64,000 bases of DNA from Carex sylvatica (taxonomy: Eukaryota > Streptophyta > Magnoliopsida > Poales > Cyperaceae). A program made the position numbers and the translations under genes. How positions within the stretch are numbered: the stretch's first letter is position 1; the number at the start of each line of letters is the position of its first letter. Under the pieces are notes generated by a model that saw only the letters and a program-made list of their open reading frames with translations, was not told the DNA's origin and made no database searches. Of the stretch, positions 57,607-64,000 are shown one piece after another. The stretch is from assembly GCA_964058845.1 (NCBI GenBank), contig CAXKVR010000108.1, positions 20,871 to 84,870 of the forward strand, given 5' to 3'.

Positions 57607-58600
57607 CTGTTTGGATGGAGAGTAGAGGAAGGAAGGGGAATATATGAGTGTTGGGAAGTGATGAAGATTGAAGAGAAACAGTAGTGACTTTGCAGTGGTA
57701 CACATCATGAGAGGCCAAAACGAATTGGCAGACTCCCTTGCAAAGAGAGGAAGAATGATGGGGCATGAATAGAGGATCCGAATCGGCTGAAATTCAAAGT
57801 CGGTACTGTTCACTCTGAAATTTCTATAATCCGAATCCAGCTGTCAAACTGTTTCGAGAGACGTGTAAGAAAAAACCAGCTGTTTCGAGATGCGTTCTTA
57901 AAAAAATTCGATGATTGAATTTCGGATTGCAGGAATTTCAGAATGAACAGTACTCGATCTCGGAATTTCAACTGATTTATTTCCATGAATACATGGGGTA
58001 CACATTTCCTATGTTTGGAGAATAGAGCTAGTTTTAACCAGTTTTTATCAACTAGGCTAGATCAGTTTTGTAAGCAAGATAGAGGAATGTAACTCTGGCC
58101 TACGGGCATCTTTAATGTCAAAAAAATTAAAATTAAAAAAAAAGGAAGGGGAGGTGAAAAATATAAAGAAATTGAATGGAATAGAAAGAAAGATTAATAT
58201 ATTTAACCTCTTTATGTTTAGATAATTAATAAGAAAAAAATAAATTTAACTTTTCTTTCCGTCTTATTTCTTGTTCGGTTGATTAAAATTTAGAAGGTTA
58301 ATGAGAAATGTGATGACTGTTGTAGGTTTGTAATAAAACAATTGTATGAGAATTATATTGATAAGATATCAAGTTTGACATTTGCGATATTTTTTTTAAA
58401 AATATTTGTAACAAATTTTTTTTCTATATGTTACACTTCAAATTGGGAGAGAAACCAATTATGTTAATTACAATGATACAAGGTTAAATATTTTTTCTTC
58501 TGTACTCTTCACCTCCGATATAATTTTATCAACCAAATACAATTAGACGTAATTTTTTCTTTTCTTTCCATTCCCTCCCTTCCTCTACTCTCCATCCAAT
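57607..58600. mobile_element. MITE split by a LINE insertion
   Basis: TGTTTGGATGGAGAGTAGAGG at 57607 is matched by the complement of CCTCTACTCTCCATCCAA at about 58574-58600. Without the LINE (57640-58143) the element would be about 480 bp. Inner parts (GGGGAGGTGAAAAATATA) continue after the LINE. Confidence 0.65.
57640..58143 (+). mobile_element. 5'-truncated LINE with RNase H motif, inserted in the MITE
   Basis: Plus-strand VHIMRGQNELADSLAKRG (about 57698-57751) is the conserved end of the plant LINE RNase H domain. The 3' part has GGCCTACGGGC and an A-rich tail to 58143. The flanking 9-bp GGAAGGGGA at 57631-57639 and 58144-58152 (extendable to 11 bp) is the target duplication. Only the last 500 bp were inserted, as usual for truncated reverse transcription. 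Confidence 0.78.
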
Positions 58601-60540
58601 TTGAGATTAATTTTGCAATCAAATGAATCGACTGGACATCATTGTCCAGACCAAATTTAATAGTGACTGTATTAAGATAGTAAACTAGGGTATGTGAAAA
58701 CATTATATTGGAGATCATGCATGAAAATTGCAATTGTGTCAGATTTGCAAGGCCTCCTTGTTGGCCTCTCTCTTCGCATGGAAACATTTGTAACATGCAT
58801 CTGAACCGCGACAGGATGTGCCAGATCTATCTGGTTCAAAAAATAAAATTCGGCTCCGCTGGAAGTAATTTTATTCCGTAAGGTATTTGAGAAGATATTC
58901 ATTTCATGAAAAGAGGGAGGAGGATGGGAAAAAGGGTTGAATCACTGTTGTAAAAACCAGTTTAACGGAGGACTAAATAGTCGTTTAATCATTAACAATG
59001 GTTAAATCGTTATGAATATATTTAATAGATGTCTGTTTGCAGATGAAAACAATTAATCGGCCATTTTACTATTTAATCATTTGTTTATTTCCATTTATTT
59101 CAGTGAATATTTACATTGATTTTTTTTTATGTAATAGTGTGTGATAATAAATTTTATAAATTATGTATTGTAGTTTTATTTGTACTTGGATATACATTCA
59201 ATATTTTTTATATATAATTTTTCTTCTTACTTTAAAATTAATTAACTCTTCTGTCATTTATATACCATATATTTTTCTTACTTACTGATGTTAATTAGTA
59301 CGACATGTTCATTTATAAAACTAAGTTGTTATCAAAAACTAAATTTAGTGATTTTATATTGATATATTTTATTTCTTTCAAATAATATATTATTAGTATT
59401 TAAAAAAGCTTAATTATTGAATTTATTTTTTTATTAAATAAATGTGTTACTTACACATATAAAGTTTTTATGCATTAAGAAAAAATAAGTATAGTGTCAT
59501 GTTATAATAATAGAACTAAATAAAATTAAGTTTATTTAATAAGTTTAATGAGTTAAATATTTTTTTAATAAATTACGATATATATACATAAATTTAATAA
59601 AAATGTTAAATTGTCTGTATAATTCTGATTAATTGACCGTATACCAATTAATCACTTGACAGTACTCCGTCCGTCCGACGACCGTATACCGTTATTTACA
59701 ACACTGGGTTGAATAATTTGAAGGCTTTGAAATGTCCTTGGAAATTTATGAAAGAAAAAATGCAAGGGATGTAGTAGAGACTGTTTCGTCCTTTTGACGA
59801 ATTAACACAAATTTTGAATTTCAATTAGATGCGGATCAATTTAGTCTAGATTTAAATTTATGATGCCCCTTTAATATTTATGTGAATTTTGATTGGACGT
59901 TCCGAATTCAAACTCAAAATTTAAATTACTTTAGGATCCGAGTTCAAAACTTTGGATCTATTATGCATAATAATAATAATAACAATAATAATAATAATGA
60001 TGATGATGATGATGATGATGATGAGTAGATTGAGTTGGAATAACTTTTAAATGGAGTTATGAAACTTGTGAATAGCACATTTACTAATCAAATCATTTCT
60101 TTGCATTTTTTTCTCTTTCAAAAAATTGAAAAGCTAACACCACTGTTCACATTGACAACAAGGTATAAGTGATGTATAAAAAAGCGTATTTGCATTGACC
60201 AAAAAATGCTGTCAACATCAACAACAAGTGTCTCTATTATCACACCTTTATTTTTTATATATTCTATATAGTTATCTAAGTAGAACTAGTTGTGACGTGT
60301 CAAAATTTAACAACAAACTTATTTGAAAACAATAACGAGTAATCAAATAATTATTAAAACAACATAAAGACCGGATCACATATCTAATATCTTCCCTGTA
60401 GTTTAGATAAATTATCTATCAAAATTTATATAATTTCAAAGTCAATATTTTTATTAATCAAGCGGCCATTTTTATTAATACCCTAAAAAAAGAGAAAATT
60501 TTAAAACTGCCCCTGCATAGGTTTTTTTTTTTTTTAAATT
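58601..60540. other. AT-rich intergenic DNA
   Basis: No gene recognised. It holds a (TAA)n(TGA)n microsatellite at 59967-60024. A fragment of the CCTAAAGTAAC MITE family lies near 59845-59945. Confidence 0.5.
59967..60024. repeat. Compound (AAT)n(GAT)n microsatellite
   Basis: About nine AAT-type units with one AAC interruption, followed by about nine GAT units. A likely polymorphic marker. Confidence 0.9.
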
Positions 60541-61258
60541 GCCCCGATAGCTGGGCCCACGGGCGGCCCACCCTCCCTAGCAGACTGTCTGAGCTAGGGG
60601 CGGTCCACTAAGGACCAGACCGCCTGTGGTCCGGGAGGTCCTCTTTTTTTTTTTCTTTTTTTTTTTTAAGAGAGATCTTAACATTTTGATTTAAATAATT
60701 TTAAGAAGAAATTTTTTTCTTGTTTAGAGTGTATTAAAAAAAAAAGACATTTGATATATTTATGCAGTGATGTCGTAACTCTTTATAATTTTGATTTGGT
60801 TTGTCAGTTGGATATTACAAGTTTAAAGATAACACTAATTAAGAATTTGCCCTTGATTCTCAATAATTTATTTTATTCAAATATACACAAGGAAATATAG
60901 TTAGATTGCCTCAATGATGTCAATTTTTTTTTTTTTAGAGAATAATTGGATTATTTGATTATTGTCAACATATATCATTTGCTGAAAAATAGGCAAACAA
61001 ACACAATAAATAGTAAATGTATTTTAAAATAATAATATGAATAATTCTTGAATAATCTCTTAGACTTTTGACTAAACAAAATACCGATCGTTGTACATCT
61101 ACCGTTAAACGAAAACTTAAACTGAATTTTTGAGACACTAAACGACATTTTTAGGTAGGGTGGACCACCCGTGGGCCCAGCGATCGGAGCAAAGTAAACT
61201 CAATCAGCGCCCGTGGACCCAGCGATTGAGGCACTAAACGCCCGTGAGCCCAGCTAAA
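60541..61258. mobile_element. Inverted-repeat element with GGGCCCACGGGC ends
   Basis: Left GATAGCTGGGCCCACGGGCG with CCCACCCTCCCTAG is matched in reverse at 61153-61187 by TAGGTAGGGTGGACCACCCG and GGGCCCAGCGATCGG. At the right the CCCGTGGGCCCAGCGAT motif occurs three times about 36 bp apart (61168, 61204, 61241). The interior is AT-rich, the ends GC-rich. Probably a non-autonomous DNA transposon; superfamily unknown. Confidence 0.55.
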
Positions 61259-62500
61259 AATTAATAGTTCATTTTTATCATAACTTAATCAGAAATCCAG
61301 CCAGTATGATATTAATGTCATTGAATATGATACGAGCAAAGTAAACTCATAATATTCTTTGTTGATGCCCAACAACAACATACATGAAATTGGACTCCTA
61401 GTACATATTTGTAACTATTTTTTTAAAACTATTTTAGTATCAAACTAAGCGGTAAAAAATATTGAAAAATGAATGAAAATTAGTTAAAAAAAAATCTCAT
61501 ATTTGACTGCTTGATTTGATATTAAATAGATTAAAAAAATTATAATTTTTGCATGTAAATGCACCACTTGTACAGTCAATTAGTTTGAATGGCTTGGATT
61601 CGTTGTTTGAAGTCTATTCGATAAATTTTGAAATTGGTGTTATACAAGTAACAAAATGTTTTCAAATTTTCATCAAATTTAATTCGCAACTTATCTAAAC
61701 TAAACATAAAATATCTATTTTTTTAATTTTTTTATTGTAACAGTTTATTTGATTGTCATGACTATTGGATAAATTTGGTGGTCAATATACAGGTGCAGAG
61801 TCAAACACGACTTTTCCGCGTTGACGAATCCATTAAAAATTGAATGGACTTATATGTGAAACCACATTAATTAAATACTACTAAATTTAAATGATATCTA
61901 TATATATATTACCTAATCATGTTTCAGGTTTTCTATCAATAGTTTTTTTTTTTTATAAAATAGATAAATATAATGTAATTATTATATACCATAAAGGCAC
62001 AAAAAACATCAATTTAAATTAAATCAACTTAGATGATGAAGAAATTTAGCACAAACAAAACAAATTGTTCATGATACAACCATTATAATATATAATTAAT
62101 TAAGTTTACCATATCTATATTACCCCTTGTTAGAATTTTTTTTGTTATATTCTTAATTTTCATTCCATTATTTTGGGTCATAATTAGTTCAAATTTGGTA
62201 ACTCTATAAACAAATGCTAATCAATACATTTTATAACTGATACGATTTTTTTCCATGTGATCGATTTTTTTTTTTTTCATTTTTCCAGTTTTTTAGGAAA
62301 CATTTATTACTTTTCTTAAAATAAAAAATTCTGTCAGAGAAGGAAAAAAAAAACCCAAGTTATTTTGAGCTAAGGAGTAGGTTTAAAATTAATCAACCAA
62401 AAGGTACGCAATTGCAAATATAACACGGTCTCTAGCAATTATAAAGTAATAATAAAGCAGAGAGGCGAGACTCGAGAGAGGAGGCGGGGAATGCATCTCA
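61259..62500. other. Intergenic DNA upstream of SPINDLY
   Basis: About 61415-61650 is the right half of a decayed GGCTAGTATAACATC MITE (ATTAGTTTGAATGGCTTGGA, GAAATTGGTGTTATAC). No gene recognised. Confidence 0.45.
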
Positions 62501-62655
62501 CCTAAGGTAACATAACACATCTATTTAGATCCAAACCGTTCGATCAGAATCCACACGACTATTAAAGAGATCTCGTGCATTCCCCCTCTAAATGGTTTGG
62601 CCCAAATTCTGATCGGACGCTTTTGATCTAAACAGAAATATTCTGTTACCTTAGG
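62501..62655. mobile_element. MITE, 155 bp, CCTAAGGTAACA termini, in the SPINDLY promoter
   Basis: CCTAAGGTAACA at the left and TGTTACCTTAGG at the right, with TTTAGATC and GATCAGAAT blocks pairing inside. Same broad family as 11098-11376. Confidence 0.75.
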
Positions 62656-62691
62656 TTATGAATTCGGGCGAGGAAGAGAGCGATCCGATCC

Positions 62692-62816
62692 TCTGAAGTA
62701 ACTCAAACTTTGAGTTTATATACGAACTGTCCGACTAGAATCCGGGTTCCTTTAATATTCGTGTGCAATCGGATTTGACGGTCCAGATCTAAACTTAAAT
62801 TATCTGTTACCTCAGA
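62692..62816. mobile_element. MITE, 125 bp, TCTGAAGTAAC termini, in the SPINDLY promoter
   Basis: TCTGAAGTAACTCAAACTTT and the complement of TTATCTGTTACCTCAGA form the ends; TTTAGATCTGGACCGTC pairs with GAACTGTCCGACTAGA imperfectly. It lies only 170 bp upstream of the first ATG of the SPINDLY leader. Confidence 0.6.
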
Positions 62817-62981
62817 TCATATAAATTCGGAGGGAGAGATGGATTCGGGAGATAGAGAGGAAAAAGGCGAAAAGAAAACCCCAAAAAGCAGAAGAGAGAG
62901 AGAGAGGGGGGGAGAAAAAGCGCTCTCTCTGAGCTCTCAAAACCCTTGACGCCATTTTTCTTTCTCTCGGCGCTCGCCGCC

Positions 62982-63021
62982 ATGGCATCTCGGCCACAGC
63001 TTACATATCCTCTTATACACT
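62982..63021 (+). promoter_or_regulatory. Upstream open reading frame in the inferred SPINDLY leader
   Basis: An ATG in strong context (GCCGCCATGG) opens MASRPQLTYPLIH. If the leader intron runs from GTGAGT (63022) to TTTTCAG (63585), the next codon is T|AA, a stop formed at the junction. The uORF would thus be 13 codons and end about 28 nt before the main ATG. The exon borders are inferred, not proven. Confidence 0.45.
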
Positions 63022-63613
63022 GTGAGTTTAGTCTCCCGTTTTATTCTAAGTAAAAATATGGCGTTACTAATTAGATCCTTTTTCTAGCCTTACTTTTCCC
63101 ATCGCTCGCAAGTGAGAGCTGCTAGGTGCGATTTCCAACTGGCGCCTTTTCTTTTTCGTTCAATTTTGTGAAAAAAGAGCGAAAATATATTTTGCTTTAG
63201 TTTATAATCTTGTACTTCGTTGTTTGAAAAGGCACGCATCCTTCTTTTACCTTTTCAGCAGTCGCTTTTTGATTATTTTGTGGATTGAAGTTTATTTCTG
63301 TTGAAGATTTTTTTTTTTTTTTAAATTTGAACCTCTATTTGCCAGAAAATTGAAAACCTAATGCAAGTCTCTGTAATCTCTAAAGCACGCACTGCTATAC
63401 AATGAGTATTTAACAGAGCGAGAATTAGATTTATCATCACATTTCACATTGTTGTTAGATTTATCAGTACATACTGGTATATTTATCAGTACAAGAAAAA
63501 AAAAAAGTAGGGATCCTCATCAATACAAGCAATTAAATGTCATCACACTTCAAAATATATTCACTTGTACTCCTTTTCTTTTCAGAAGCAGGAAACAGTT
63601 TGATGTGCCCTGA

Positions 63614-64000
63614 ATGGCATGGTCTGACACCACCACCTCAAACAAGCACTCAGAAGATATACAAGACATGTCTCCGGCCCCCGAAATGCCTTCTTCGTCT
63701 CCCCAAATCGCACCCCAAGTTGCAAACGGGGAAGAAGAAGCTGGGAAGCGGCCGGAGCCGAAGGATGCTCTCTCATATGCAAACATTTTACGGTCGAGGA
63801 ACAAGTTTGCGGATGCACTGGGGTTGTATAACGGAGTCATTGAGCGGGATGGGGGCAATGTGGAGGCGTTGATCGGCCGTGGCATATGCTTGCAGATGCA
63901 GGGAATGATGATGCAGGCGTTCGAGAGCTTCTCTGAGGCGGTCAGAATGGACCCACTTAATGCTTGTGCTCTCACTCATTGCGGGGTCATTTATAAGGAT
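63614..64000 (+). CDS. SPY: SPINDLY protein O-fucosyltransferase, N-terminal part
   Basis: 129 codons from ATG 63614 to the window edge, in frame and incomplete. The start MAW is the one seen in several plant SPY proteins, and TGA lies directly upstream in frame. After a variable acidic N-terminus come DALSYANILRSRNKFADAL, GRGICLQMQGMMMQAFESFS and NACALTHCGVIYKD, the first TPR repeats of SPY. SPY is a nucleocytoplasmic enzyme that, in Arabidopsis, adds O-fucose to DELLA proteins and other targets, restraining gibberellin signalling and affecting clock and cytokinin responses. The C-terminal catalytic region lies beyond the window. A leader intron ending TTTTCAG at 63585 precedes the coding exon. 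An in-frame ATG 19 residues into this entry (63668-63670) is an alternative start. Confidence 0.93.
   Translation, partial: MAWSDTTTSNKHSEDIQDMSPAPEMPSSSPQIAPQVANGEEEAGKRPEPKDALSYANILRSRNKFADALGLYNGVIERDGGNVEALIGRGICLQMQGMMMQAFESFSEAVRMDPLNACALTHCGVIYKD

Noticed and set aside
63537..63872. 111-codon plus-strand frame over the SPINDLY start
   Set aside because: Shadow frame; the TPR-encoding frame starting at 63614 is the real one.
1..64000. tRNA genes and CRISPR arrays
   Set aside because: No cloverleaf with proper A and B boxes was found by eye. GATTCGAATC-like strings near 11325 and 56130 belong to MITEs. CRISPR is not expected in a plant nuclear genome and no spaced repeat array is present.

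Overview
This is nuclear DNA from a flowering plant. It is strongly AT-rich, carries intron-split genes with GT-AG borders and plant-specific gene families (CC-NBS-LRR, LRR receptor-like protein, SPINDLY, defensin-like), and is crowded with small inverted-repeat transposons (MITEs), LINE and Copia debris and segmental duplications. RGCCCR-type motifs lie upstream of the U4 snRNA promoters. These resemble the monocot-specific promoter elements of monocot snRNA genes, so a monocot is favoured, but this is an inference and I do not name a species.

Layout. 1-6.3 kb: AT-rich intergenic DNA holding a 1.57-kb Mutator-like foldback element with an 11-bp target duplication. 6.3-10 kb: two minus-strand U4 snRNA genes in duplicated flanks, with MITEs and a LINE-like remnant. 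10-17 kb: an intact single-exon CC-NBS-LRR immune receptor between two directly repeated segments. 18.2-20.7 kb: an LRR receptor-like protein gene interrupted by one in-frame TGA. 21.7 kb: a deleted U4 pseudogene. 23-31 kb: a four-exon, probably plastid-targeted protein gene (minus strand) with two decayed paralogous fragments, and between them LINE, Copia gag, hAT-like and foldback insertions. 31.7-35.1 kb: a retroelement-like non-coding block with a GC-rich island of CCGCACT motifs, then two MITEs. 36.1-38 kb: a decayed CC-NBS-LRR fragment and a hAT-type element. 39.1-43 kb: a 1-kb inverted duplication with an intact defensin-like gene in one arm and its dead copy in the other. 44.2 kb: a fourth U4 copy, then a hAT MITE. 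45.3-51.8 kb: a complete 14-exon nicalin gene. 52-62.5 kb: intergenic DNA with nested MITE and LINE insertions. 62.5-64 kb: promoter, 5' leader and first coding exon of SPINDLY, cut by the window edge.

The genes are individual eukaryotic loci, not an operon. The most informative discovery is the U4 snRNA family. Three copies of exactly 154 nt carry all recognisable U4 landmarks, and TATA and USE-like promoter elements lie at the spacing expected for RNA polymerase II snRNA genes; a fourth copy has lost most of its 5' stem-loop. Three disease-related families (CNL, RLP, defensin-like) each show at least one broken copy here, consistent with fast birth-and-death evolution. Several transposons can be dated relative to each other because they are nested or because an empty-site paralogue is also in the window.
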